A stretch of DNA of 64,000 nt from Dehalobacterium sp040766325 (lineage in GTDB: Bacteria > Bacillota > Dehalobacteriia > Dehalobacteriales > Dehalobacteriaceae): NCBI GenBank assembly GCA_040766325.1, contig JAXGQR010000008.1, positions 1 through 64,000 of the forward strand, written 5' to 3'. Of this stretch, positions 28,767-37,556 are shown in pieces (the stretch's first letter is position 1; the number at the start of each line of letters is the position of its first letter). The notes below the pieces were generated by a model. It searched no databases. It had not been told where the DNA came from and saw nothing but the letters and a program-made list of their open reading frames with translations. Made by a program: the position numbers and the translations under genes.

Positions 28767-28955
28767 TTTGTTTTAACACAGAGCACTGCGAAAAAATATT
28801 GAGGTTTCCTTAATTTAAATGTTTATGAAAAAAGCATAGAAGAGGAGGCTAATGTAAAGGAATAAAGCTGGAAGATACGGATATGTTAACAAAGATACAT
28901 CAGATTTATTATGGAAAAAACATAATCATCATGTAGAGAAAGGGCGAGATAAATA

Positions 28956-29924
28956 GTGGAGAGCAAATTCAATAACCTCACTTATGATTCTTCTATCAGT
29001 CTTGAACACATGGGAAAAATATTCGAAATACTTAGCAAGGTGCCTCAATTTACTGGCAAAAAACCTCAGGTAAGCGCCATAGAAATTTTGCCTGGCGGGT
29101 TAACAAACTTTAATTTTAAAGTCACCGTTGATGATGTCACCTATGCTGTTCGCGTTGCCGGACCTGGAACTCATGAATACCTGGATCGGCCGGCCGAAAA
29201 ATATAACGCTCAGATAATGTCGGATATTGGTATTAATGCCCCCATTTATTATTATGACGAAAAATATGGTCATCAGGTTTGTAAGTACGTTGATGATTGT
29301 ATTACCTTGCATATTCCTGACTTTAAAAACAGTGAGGAGTATTTGTCAACGGCAGCAAAGGTATTTAAAAAATACCATACCTGTGGACAGCCCTTTAAGG
29401 CCGATTTTGATCCCCTCAAAGAGACTTATGCATATTTAAAAATCTTGAAAGAAAAGAATGCCGAATTGTATGAGGGCTCTGAGCAAATGTTAGAATACGT
29501 AGATAGAATTAGTGAGGCCTTTAAACGGCATCCCCAAGAGCTTGCCCCTTGTCATAACGATCCTCTATGTGAAAATTGGCTTGATGACAAAAAGAACTTA
29601 TATTTGATTGACTGGGAATATGGTGGAAACAATCAACCTATGTTCGACTTAGGTGCTTTGGCAATTGAGGCTGATTTAAGTCCGGAACAGGAAAGATTCC
29701 TCCTCAAAGAGTATTATGGCAGAGATATTACCGATAAAGAATATGGGCTACTAATTATAAATCGTTTCCTTTGTGATTATCTTTGGACTTATTGGGCAAT
29801 TTTGCAAATTGCTACAGGTAAGTCCCACGATGAATATTGGCCATATGGACAGAATCGGTTTAATAGGGCTATGAAATTGGTAGAAAACGGCTCCTTAGAC
29901 AAGGCATTGGAACAGTTTGCTTAA
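28956..29924 (+). CDS. Choline/ethanolamine-kinase-like phosphotransferase
   Basis: 322 residues. It has a nucleotide-loop-like ILPGGLTNFNFKV near residue 45, the catalytic motif LAPCHNDPLCENW and the metal-binding IDWEYGG, the order of choline/ethanolamine and aminoglycoside-type kinases (LicA-like). The start is GTG 28956. In a window rich in quaternary- and methylamine methyltransferases, phosphorylation of choline or a related amino alcohol is a reasonable inference, but the substrate is not shown by the sequence. A sigma-54 promoter upstream suggests inducible expression, and a terminator follows. Confidence 0.85.
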   Translation: MESKFNNLTYDSSISLEHMGKIFEILSKVPQFTGKKPQVSAIEILPGGLTNFNFKVTVDDVTYAVRVAGPGTHEYLDRPAEKYNAQIMSDIGINAPIYYYDEKYGHQVCKYVDDCITLHIPDFKNSEEYLSTAAKVFKKYHTCGQPFKADFDPLKETYAYLKILKEKNAELYEGSEQMLEYVDRISEAFKRHPQELAPCHNDPLCENWLDDKKNLYLIDWEYGGNNQPMFDLGALAIEADLSPEQERFLLKEYYGRDITDKEYGLLIINRFLCDYLWTYWAILQIATGKSHDEYWPYGQNRFNRAMKLVENGSLDKALEQFA

Positions 29925-29940
29925 AATTGCATCTAGTTGT

Positions 29941-29973
29941 AAAAGCAATCCTAATTAAAGGATTGCTTTTTTA
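29941..29973 (+). terminator. Terminator after the kinase-like gene
   Basis: AAAAGCAATCCT pairs with AGGATTGCTTTT, followed by further T residues. Confidence 0.85.
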
Positions 29974-30142
29974 TTAAAAGGAATTCTTAACAATTCATTG
30001 AATTTTTCAAGCCATACATATAGAATAATGTCAAAGAGGGTAATATATTAAGAAACTTTACTACCGATTAGAAAAATGAAAATGTACGAAGCAGGAGTTT
30101 TGGCTTGTGGTTCAATGCTATTAAAAATAAGGAGAAATTCAG

Positions 30143-31060
30143 ATGCCTGTAATTATCCCCAATGATTTACCGGCTAGGGATACTCTTTCCAGAGAAAATA
30201 TTTTTTTTATGGATGAAGATCAAGCCTCTCGTCAGGATATTCGCCCTTTGGAAATTGCTATCGTTAATTTGATGCCGACAAAAATTGTGACAGAAACTCA
30301 ATTAATACGCTTATTAGGGAACACGCCTTTGCAGGTAAAAATAAAACTTATTACCACGGAAACATATAAATCAAGAAATACACCGCAGGAACACCTGCTA
30401 AGTTTTTATTGCGGATTTAGTGATATTAAAAATTTAAAGTTTGATGGTATGATTATTACAGGAGCTCCTGTGGAAAAAATGGAATTTACAGAGGTAGATT
30501 ATTGGGAGGAGTTAATCCGCATTATGGATTATTCTAAAACTCATGTTACCTCAACATTACACATTTGCTGGGGTGCTCAGGCCGGGCTTTATCATCATTA
30601 TGGTGTACCTAAATACTTATTAAGAGAAAAATTATTTGGGGTTTTTCCCCAACGGGTTCTTGTTAAGAATAATAATCTGTTAAAGGGTTTTGATGATATT
30701 TTTTATGTACCTCATTCCCGATACACGGAGGTGCGCAAGGAAGATATCGAAAAAATACCGGAATTGATTCTATTAGCTGACTCGGATCTATCAGGAGTTT
30801 CTATTGTAGCCTCGAAAGACGGACGTCAGATTTTTCTCATGAGTCATGCCGAATATGATCCAATGACTTTGGCTACCGAATATCATCGAGATGTAAACCA
30901 AGGATTACCTATTTACATACCAAAGAATTATTTTTGCGGAGATGATCCCACACAAGAGCCGATCGTAACTTGGCGAGGACACGCTAACCTCCTTTATTAT
31001 AACTGGCTTAATTATTCAGTGTATCAAGCGACACCGTATGATCTAAACGAAATTAGATAA
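30143..31060 (+). CDS. metA: Homoserine O-acyltransferase MetA (probably acetyl-CoA dependent)
   Basis: 305 residues with the MetA pattern NLMPTKIVTETQLIRLLGN, catalytic Cys142 in HICWGAQ and MSHAEYDP. It activates homoserine for methionine synthesis. Residue 111 is Glu (GAPVEKMEF); in studied MetA enzymes Glu at this site favours acetyl-CoA and Gly favours succinyl-CoA, so O-acetylhomoserine is the likely product. That fits the metY gene 1.8 kb downstream. ATG 30143 follows AAGGAGAAATTC. No SAM riboswitch was seen upstream. Confidence 0.95.
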   Translation: MPVIIPNDLPARDTLSRENIFFMDEDQASRQDIRPLEIAIVNLMPTKIVTETQLIRLLGNTPLQVKIKLITTETYKSRNTPQEHLLSFYCGFSDIKNLKFDGMIITGAPVEKMEFTEVDYWEELIRIMDYSKTHVTSTLHICWGAQAGLYHHYGVPKYLLREKLFGVFPQRVLVKNNNLLKGFDDIFYVPHSRYTEVRKEDIEKIPELILLADSDLSGVSIVASKDGRQIFLMSHAEYDPMTLATEYHRDVNQGLPIYIPKNYFCGDDPTQEPIVTWRGHANLLYYNWLNYSVYQATPYDLNEIR

Positions 31061-31115
31061 TCGGAAAAATTTCCAAGGGATTAGGATCGGTAAAGATATT
31101 TAAGGAGGGAAATCT

Positions 31116-32273
31116 ATGAAAAAAATATACATGGATCACAGTGCCACGACACCTATTCATCCGGAAGTTATCGAATTGATGAAATTTGCGATGGAAAATG
31201 TATACGGTAATCCGTCAAGTCTGTATTCTCTTGGGCGGGAAGCAAAAAAATATGTGGATGAAGCACGGCAAAAAGTTGCCGATTTAATTGGCGCAAAGTT
31301 TGAGGAGATTTATTTTACCGGAGGAGGAACGGAGTCTGATAATCTGGCCATCCAGGGAGTTGTCTATGGAAATGAAAAGAAAGGCAACCACATCATTACC
31401 TCGGCGGTGGAACATCCGGCTGTGTTGGATTGCTGTCGTAATTTGGAGAAAAAAGGTTATGAATTAACAATTTTACCGGTGGATCAGTATGGGATGGTGG
31501 ATCCGGAGGAGGTAAGAAAAGCCATTAGAAAAAATACCGTATTGATCTCAGTAATGCATGGCAATAATGAAAACGGGACTATCCAACCCATCAAAGAGAT
31601 TAGTGCGATTGCCAGAGAATACGGTATTTTCTTTCATACAGATTGCGTGCAAACTGCCGGTAAAATACCGGTAAATGTGGATGATTTAGGTGCAGATCTT
31701 CTGACTATTTCTTCTCATAAAATATATGGTCCGAAGGGAATCGGACTTCTTTATAAAAGAAAAGGTGTCCGGGTGCTGCCTCTTATTTATGGCGGGGGAC
31801 AAGAAAGAAGAATTCGTTCGGGAACAGAAAACACTCTGGGCATCATTGGTTTTGGCAAAGCAGCTGAGATTGCCCTTCGTGATTTAGAGACAGAAAATAG
31901 TCGAGTCAAGGCTCTGCGGGATAAACTAATTAAAGGGGTATTAGATAAAATTCCGCAATCCTATTTAAACGGGCATAGTGAAAAACGATTACCCCATAAT
32001 GCGCACTTTAGTTTTGCTTATGTTGAAGGAGAATCCCTGCTGCTAAGTTTGGATATGAAGGGCATTGCCGTTTCTACCGGTTCCGCATGCAGTTCTACTT
32101 CCTTACAGGCCTCTCATGTTTTAATTGCTTGTGGCCAGTCTGAGGAATTGGTACATGGCTCGATCAGATTCACCTTAGGACGAGAGAATACGGAAGAAGA
32201 CGTTGACTATGTGTTAGATGTACTTCCTGGGGTGGTAGAACGTTTCCGAAGCTTTTCACCTTTAGGAAGTTAA
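31116..32273 (+). CDS. nifS: Cysteine desulfurase (NifS/IscS family)
   Basis: 385 residues, PLP enzyme releasing sulfur from cysteine for Fe-S cluster assembly. Visible: MDHSATTPIHPEV at the N-terminus, the PLP lysine in SSHKIYGPKG, RSGTENT, and the sulfur-accepting loop Cys in STGSACSSTSLQASHVL. ATG 31116 follows AAGGAGGGAAATC. A scaffold gene (nifU) follows 42 bases later, indicating a two-gene Fe-S unit inside a sulfur amino acid cluster. Confidence 0.95.
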   Translation: MKKIYMDHSATTPIHPEVIELMKFAMENVYGNPSSLYSLGREAKKYVDEARQKVADLIGAKFEEIYFTGGGTESDNLAIQGVVYGNEKKGNHIITSAVEHPAVLDCCRNLEKKGYELTILPVDQYGMVDPEEVRKAIRKNTVLISVMHGNNENGTIQPIKEISAIAREYGIFFHTDCVQTAGKIPVNVDDLGADLLTISSHKIYGPKGIGLLYKRKGVRVLPLIYGGGQERRIRSGTENTLGIIGFGKAAEIALRDLETENSRVKALRDKLIKGVLDKIPQSYLNGHSEKRLPHNAHFSFAYVEGESLLLSLDMKGIAVSTGSACSSTSLQASHVLIACGQSEELVHGSIRFTLGRENTEEDVDYVLDVLPGVVERFRSFSPLGS

Positions 32274-32315
32274 TCACACGAAAAAATATTAAAAGTACGG
32301 AAAGGAGTGGTATAT

Positions 32316-32681
32316 GTGTATAATCCAACCGTGATGGACCACTTTGAAAATCCGCGCAATGTAGGGGAAATTCCTGATGCGGATGGAATGGGTGAGGTCG
32401 GCAATTTATCTTGTGGTGACATACTGCGTGTTTACATCAAGGTTAAGGACAATGTTTTGGAAGATGTTAAATACAAAACCTTCGGTTGTGGAGCAGCTAT
32501 TGCTAGCGGCAGCATGCTAACAGAACTTGCTAAAGGAAAAACTATTGAGGAAGCCCGAGCAATTACCAATGATACGGTGGCGGATGCTTTAGGTGGCTTA
32601 CCCCCTAAGAAAAAACATTGTTCCAACCTAGCGGCGGATGCCTTACAAAAGGCGCTGGAAGATTGGCAGACCAAGAAATAA
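32316..32681 (+). CDS. nifU: Fe-S cluster scaffold protein NifU/IscU
   Basis: 121 residues, N-terminal NifU/IscU domain only. Three conserved cysteines are present in LSCGDILR, TFGCGAAIASGS and KKHCSNLA, and VMDHFENPRNVGE begins the protein. It accepts sulfur from the upstream desulfurase and assembles clusters. GTG 32316 is chosen because AAAGGAG ends eight bases before it and the protein then begins as family members do; GTG 32307 sits on the ribosome site. Confidence 0.94.
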   Translation: MYNPTVMDHFENPRNVGEIPDADGMGEVGNLSCGDILRVYIKVKDNVLEDVKYKTFGCGAAIASGSMLTELAKGKTIEEARAITNDTVADALGGLPPKKKHCSNLAADALQKALEDWQTKK

Positions 32682-32832
32682 GTTGTTATTAAAATTGCGA
32701 GGGCTAAAATTCTTAAGAATTAAGAATCTGGTCCTCGTTACTGTCTTCATGCCATTTCTTTTGATATGGTTGATAATGGTAAGAAAAGATGCATCCATTT
32801 AACAGGGGAACATAAGACAGGGAGTGATATAT

Positions 32833-34125
32833 ATGAGCGAAAGAAAGTTAAAATTTGATACCTTACAGGTTCACGCCGGTCAAACGGTGGATCCGGCCAC
32901 CGGATCCAGAGCGGTACCTATTTATCAAACCACATCCTATGTCTTCCGGAACGCCGAGCACGCGGCGCAACTATTTAATTTGGAGGAATCAGGAAATATT
33001 TATACCAGAATGATGAATCCTACGACGGATGTGTTTGAAAAAAGAATGGCCGCCTTAGAAGGTGGTGTAGGCGCATTAGCGTTAGCCTCGGGTTCTGCCG
33101 CCATTACATATGCTATTCTTAATCTTCTAGGTACAGGGGATGAAATTGTTTCGGCCAGTACTCTCTATGGAGGGACTTATAATTTATTTTCAACTACTTT
33201 GCCTAAACTGGGCATCAAAACTATTTTTGTTGATCCTGATGATCCGGAAAATTTCCACCAAGCCATCAACGCTAAGACTAAGGCCCTTTATATCGAAAGC
33301 TTAGGTAATCCCGGGATTAATATCACGGATATTGAAAAGGTGGCACAGATTGCCCATGAAAACGGACTGCCCTTAATCGTCGACAATACCTTCGGGACCC
33401 CTTATCTTATCAGACCCATAGAATTTGGTGCGGATATTGTCATCCATTCGGCCACCAAATTTATTGGAGGTCATGGTACTACCATGGGTGGCGTGGTGAT
33501 TGATTCAGGGAATTTCGATTGGATCAAAAGTGGACGATTTCCCGGAATGACGGAGCCGGATACCAGTTATCATGGATTGAAATATGCGGTGGATTTAGGT
33601 TCTATGGCTTATATCACAAAAATGAGAGTGCAGTTATTAAGAGACATGGGTGCATCCATTAGCCCTTTTAACTCTTTTCTATTGCTCCAAGGACTGGAAA
33701 CCCTTTCCTTGCGGGTGGAAAGGCATGTTTCCAATGCTATGAAAATCGCAAAGTATCTTAATGAACACCCTCTGGTCAATTGGGTGAATTATCCCAGCCT
33801 GCCTTCCAGTAAATATTATTCTTTGGCACAAAAATATGTGCCGAAAGGATCAGGTTCTATTTTTACCTTTGGTATCAAAGGAGGGATAGAGGCAGGCAAA
33901 AGATTTATTAACAATGTGAAAATTTTCTCTCTTTTGGCCAATGTGGCAGATGCCAAGTCCCTGGTGATTCATCCCGGCAGTACCACCCATGGACAGCTAT
34001 CGGAACAGGAGCAAATTTCAGCAGGTCTTAGCCCGGATATGATCAGGTTATCAATCGGCATTGAGGATGTGGACGATTTGATTTGGGATTTAGATCAAGC
34101 TTTACAAAAAGCAGCTGAGATCTAA
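32833..34125 (+). CDS. metY: O-acetylhomoserine sulfhydrylase
   Basis: 430 residues of the Cys/Met-metabolism PLP family. It begins KFDTLQVHAGQTVDPATGSR; the PLP lysine is in IHSATKFIGGHGTTMGG; ASGSAAITYAILNL and ETLSLRVERH are family blocks. It makes homocysteine from O-acetylhomoserine and sulfide, matching the Glu111-type MetA. ATG 32833 follows CAGGGAG. The 150-base leader contains a weak GCGAGG/CCTCGT hairpin but no recognised riboswitch. Confidence 0.95.
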   Translation: MSERKLKFDTLQVHAGQTVDPATGSRAVPIYQTTSYVFRNAEHAAQLFNLEESGNIYTRMMNPTTDVFEKRMAALEGGVGALALASGSAAITYAILNLLGTGDEIVSASTLYGGTYNLFSTTLPKLGIKTIFVDPDDPENFHQAINAKTKALYIESLGNPGINITDIEKVAQIAHENGLPLIVDNTFGTPYLIRPIEFGADIVIHSATKFIGGHGTTMGGVVIDSGNFDWIKSGRFPGMTEPDTSYHGLKYAVDLGSMAYITKMRVQLLRDMGASISPFNSFLLLQGLETLSLRVERHVSNAMKIAKYLNEHPLVNWVNYPSLPSSKYYSLAQKYVPKGSGSIFTFGIKGGIEAGKRFINNVKIFSLLANVADAKSLVIHPGSTTHGQLSEQEQISAGLSPDMIRLSIGIEDVDDLIWDLDQALQKAAEI

Positions 34126-34157
34126 AGTGATAAAATTTAGTTTCTGGAGGTAGAAAA

Positions 34158-35096
34158 ATGGCTAAAATTGCGCAAAGTCTCACTGATTTAATTGGGCGTA
34201 CACCTTTGTTGGAACTGAAGAAATTTAATCAGAAAAATGATCTTCAGGGAAAGCTAGTTGCAAAGCTGGAGTATTTTAATCCGGCCGGCAGTGTTAAAGA
34301 TCGGACTGGTTACGGCATGATTATGGATGCAGAGAAAAAGGGCATTTTACATAAGAATTCGGTGATTATTGAACCTACCAGCGGAAACACAGGTGTTGCC
34401 TTGGCTTTCGTTTCTTCTGTCCGTGGTTATCGATTAATTCTTACCATGCCGGAGACCATGAGCAGGGAAAGGAGAAGTCTTTTGCAAGCCTTGGGAGCAG
34501 AAGTGGTTTTAACCCCGGGCACGGAAGGGATGAGGGGAGCGATCAAAAAAGCAGAGGAATTGGCAGCCGAAATTCCCCATGCTTTTATTCCCCAGCAATT
34601 TGAAAATCCGGCTAATCCGGACATTCATCGCAAAACTACTGCTCTAGAAATTTGGGAGGATACTGACGGCAAGGTTGATATTTTTGTCGCCGGTGTCGGT
34701 TCCGGGGGAACGATTACCGGTGTGGGGGAAATCCTAAAAGAAAAAAATCCTGATGTAAAAATTATTGCGGTGGAACCTCAGGCATCTCCTGTTCTTTCCG
34801 GTGGCAAGCCCGGACCTAACAATAAAATTCAAGGAATCGGTGCCGGATTTATTCCTAAGGTTCTCAACACATCTATTATCGACGAAGTGATTCCTGTGAA
34901 AAATGAAGATGCTTATGCAACAACCCGCAGTTTGGCAAAAACAGAGGGTTTATTAGTAGGGATTTCTTCCGGTGCTGCCGCCTATGGGGCCATCCAAATT
35001 GCTAAAAGACCTGAGAATAAAGGAAAGACCATCGTCGTGATTTTTCCTGATACGGGGGAAAGATATTTGTCCACCGATCTTTTTATATATGACTAA
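34158..35096 (+). CDS. cysK: Cysteine synthase A
   Basis: 312 residues. PLP lysine at residue 47 in NPAGSVKDRTG, substrate loop EPTSGNTGVALAF, GVGSGGTITGVG for phosphate binding, and ISSGAAAYGA near the end. It makes cysteine from O-acetylserine and sulfide in the cytoplasm. It lies 32 bases after metY and is probably co-transcribed, so sulfide assimilation into both homocysteine and cysteine is encoded together. Confidence 0.96.
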   Translation: MAKIAQSLTDLIGRTPLLELKKFNQKNDLQGKLVAKLEYFNPAGSVKDRTGYGMIMDAEKKGILHKNSVIIEPTSGNTGVALAFVSSVRGYRLILTMPETMSRERRSLLQALGAEVVLTPGTEGMRGAIKKAEELAAEIPHAFIPQQFENPANPDIHRKTTALEIWEDTDGKVDIFVAGVGSGGTITGVGEILKEKNPDVKIIAVEPQASPVLSGGKPGPNNKIQGIGAGFIPKVLNTSIIDEVIPVKNEDAYATTRSLAKTEGLLVGISSGAAAYGAIQIAKRPENKGKTIVVIFPDTGERYLSTDLFIYD

Positions 35097-35204
35097 ACGA
35101 GCGTACGGCTTATGAATACATCACAACTCCTGAGCCAGAGACCCTCAAATTAAGATTACCTGACTCGAAGTACTATAGAGAGAAAAATTAAAGGAGTTGG
35201 TATC

Positions 35205-36611
35205 ATGAAAAAGTTCTTTACGCTCGTTCTTACAATGCTATTTATATTTAGTATGGGAGCGCTAGCTGTAGAAGCGGACCAAGACCATAAGGGGAAAAAT
35301 AATCCTCAAATGGGCTGGGAAAAGCATCAAAAGTTAAAAGATGTTAAAGGCCATTGGGCGGAAAATGCAATTATGAAGATGAATTCCAAAGGGTTTATCA
35401 AGGGTTATCAAGACGCGACCTTTAAGCCGAATAAACCGGTAACTCAATTGGAAGCCATCATCATGATTGTTCGTGCCGAAGGGCTGGAGGATGAAGCGCA
35501 GGATGGGGATTTGAATATCTTTCTAAAAGAAGCGGCGCAAATTCCTGATTGGGCAGAAGGTTATGTAGCGGTTGCTTTGGACGAGGATATTCTGGATGAA
35601 GGAGAAATACTCTCTTTTCGTCCTCAACAGGGAGCTAAACGAATTCAGGTAGCATTATGGATCAGCCGAGCCTTGGATTTGGATGATTACCTGGATAATG
35701 ATGAAGACCTGTTCTATCTGGACAAAAGGGATATTCCGGAAGGTCTCTATAATGCTGTGGTATTGATTTCTGAAGCAGGTATTATGAAAGGTAATAACAA
35801 AAACCATTTCCTGCCTAATAAAGCCATTACCAGGGCAGAAATGGCGATTCTATTGGAGAGAATTGACGGAGAAGGAACCGAAAGCGATATTTATCTCAGT
35901 GAATTTCGTGGGGTTATTACCGATGTGGACGACGATGAGATTACTGTAAAAGGTTGGAGAGTGAGTAAGACCTTTGATTTCGCTGATCAGGTCACCGTCT
36001 TTCTCGATGGCAAAAAAGTTGATGTAGATGATTTAGATGTGAATGATCGTGTGAAATTAAGCCTGAATAAGAAGGGTGATGTGACAGCTGTAAAAGCCAC
36101 TTCTGCTGACAGAGATGATGATAATGACGCTAAAAAAGAATATCAAGGGGAAATAGTAAAAATTAGTTTAAACGATGATGACGAAGGCTTTATTACCATT
36201 AAATCAGGCAATAAAAACTACCGCTTCCATGTAATTGAAGATACTGACATTGAAATGGATGATGATGGAGAAACGCTGGACCTAGATGAGTTGAGAGTGG
36301 GTTGGTATGTAGAAATAATGGTAAAAGGCAAGACGGCTACATCCATCGTCATTGAATCTGATAATAACGACAAGGATGACGAAGATGAAGAAACAGAGTA
36401 TGAGGGTATCATTACCGTGATCAGCGGCAATAACAAACGCATTCAGATTAAGGATGAAAACGGTATAAAACATAAATTCATAATTGATGAAGATACAGAG
36501 ATCACTATAGATGGTGATGATGCACAATTAACCGATCTGAAGATCGGTGATGAAGTAGAAATAGAAGCCCGCGGGGATCATGCTCTGGAAATTGATGTTG
36601 ATAGAGACTAA
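35205..36611 (+). CDS. Secreted SLH-domain protein with acidic beta-rich repeats
   Basis: 468 residues. A signal peptide (KKFFTLVLTMLFIFSMGALA) is followed by S-layer homology motifs (VKGHWAENAIMKMNSKGFIKG near residue 48, a second degenerate unit, and AGIMKGNNKNHFLPNKAITRAEM near 197). After residue 235 come three related acidic units beginning EFRGVITDVDDDEITVKG, EYQGEIVKISLNDDDEG and EYEGIITVISGNNKRIQ, each with a TDIEMDDDGE-like segment. SLH domains attach proteins to the cell wall; the Asp-rich repeats may bind calcium. ATG 35205 follows AAAGGAGTTGG. A terminator follows. Confidence 0.9.
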   Translation: MKKFFTLVLTMLFIFSMGALAVEADQDHKGKNNPQMGWEKHQKLKDVKGHWAENAIMKMNSKGFIKGYQDATFKPNKPVTQLEAIIMIVRAEGLEDEAQDGDLNIFLKEAAQIPDWAEGYVAVALDEDILDEGEILSFRPQQGAKRIQVALWISRALDLDDYLDNDEDLFYLDKRDIPEGLYNAVVLISEAGIMKGNNKNHFLPNKAITRAEMAILLERIDGEGTESDIYLSEFRGVITDVDDDEITVKGWRVSKTFDFADQVTVFLDGKKVDVDDLDVNDRVKLSLNKKGDVTAVKATSADRDDDNDAKKEYQGEIVKISLNDDDEGFITIKSGNKNYRFHVIEDTDIEMDDDGETLDLDELRVGWYVEIMVKGKTATSIVIESDNNDKDDEDEETEYEGIITVISGNNKRIQIKDENGIKHKFIIDEDTEITIDGDDAQLTDLKIGDEVEIEARGDHALEIDVDRD

Positions 36612-36629
36612 GGATAGAAATTTAGTGGT

Positions 36630-36657
36630 ACCGGACTCCATGAGAGTCCGGTTTTTT
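36630..36657 (+). terminator. Terminator after the SLH protein gene
   Basis: ACCGGACTC pairs with GAGTCCGGT and is followed by six T residues. Confidence 0.92.
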
Positions 36658-36845
36658 ATAATCTTTTTTTCTTTTCTTGTTACCACATTATTTCCCACAA
36701 AATATAAGTTATTGGAAACATTTTATCAACTTTCTAATTCCAGAATAAAGAGGATGGCAAAACTGGCCCAGCCTGATACAATAAAGATAATAAGATCTCT
36801 CTTAAGCAACAAAGCATCTCATTGAACAGGAAAAGGAGATAGATA

Positions 36846-37556
36846 ATGACCCGAAAAATTGTGATGGAGCTTAAAAACTTAAATAAAACTTATCAAATGG
36901 GAGAAGTCACAGTTAATGCTTTAGTTGAGGCTAGTTTTCAATTATTTGACGGGGAATTTATGGTGATACTTGGTCCCAGTGGTTCGGGGAAAAGCACCTT
37001 GTTAAATATCATGGGTGGGATGGATTTGCCCACATCAGGGCATATTTTGGTGCATGGGGAGGATATTGCCCAGTATAACGACCGAAAGTTAACAGCTTAT
37101 CGACGCGAACAGGTGGGCTTTGTCTTTCAGTTTTACAATTTGATGGCAAATTTAACGGCGTGGGAGAATGTAGAATTGGCTACAGAGCTCTGCCATGATG
37201 CTTTAGATATTGATATGATCATGGAAGAAGTGGGACTGGGGGAGAGAAAAAACTTTTTCCCATCTCAATTAAGCGGTGGGGAACAGCAACGTGTAGCGAT
37301 TGCCCGAGCGGTGGCTAAAAATCCCACCCTACTGCTTTGCGATGAGCCCACCGGTGCCTTGGATTATCAGACGGGCATTATGATTCTTACTTTGTTGCAA
37401 AAAATTAACAAAGATTTTCATAAAACCGTAGTAATTATTACCCATAATGCGGCGATCGGCGGGATGGCCGATCGCGTGATTAAAATGAACAGCGGTCGCA
37501 TTGTAGAAATAAGAGAGAATCAAAATCCCATTCCTCCGGAAAGGATTGAGTGGTAG
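36846..37556 (+). CDS. ABC transporter ATPase (LolD/MacB type)
   Basis: 236 residues with Walker A GPSGSGKST, FYNLMANLTAWENVELA, signature LSGGEQQRVAIARAV, Walker B LLLCDEPTGALD and H-loop IITHNA. This subgroup pairs with FtsX-type permeases in mechanotransmission-type efflux or lipoprotein systems, and the next gene is such a permease. ATG 36846 follows AAGGAGATAGATA. It ends in TAG followed at once by TGA, and the permease GTG overlaps the stop. The permease is broken, so the transporter may not assemble. Confidence 0.93.
   Translation: MTRKIVMELKNLNKTYQMGEVTVNALVEASFQLFDGEFMVILGPSGSGKSTLLNIMGGMDLPTSGHILVHGEDIAQYNDRKLTAYRREQVGFVFQFYNLMANLTAWENVELATELCHDALDIDMIMEEVGLGERKNFFPSQLSGGEQQRVAIARAVAKNPTLLLCDEPTGALDYQTGIMILTLLQKINKDFHKTVVIITHNAAIGGMADRVIKMNSGRIVEIRENQNPIPPERIEW

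Noticed and set aside
32690..32830. Leader of metY as a SAM riboswitch
   Set aside because: Only a weak GCGAGG/CCTCGT hairpin is present; the conserved S-box core was not found by eye.
35872..36600. Tandem repeats in the SLH gene as a DNA repeat or CRISPR
   Set aside because: The similarity is at protein level only, with diverged DNA and no regular spacers. No CRISPR array was seen anywhere in the window.
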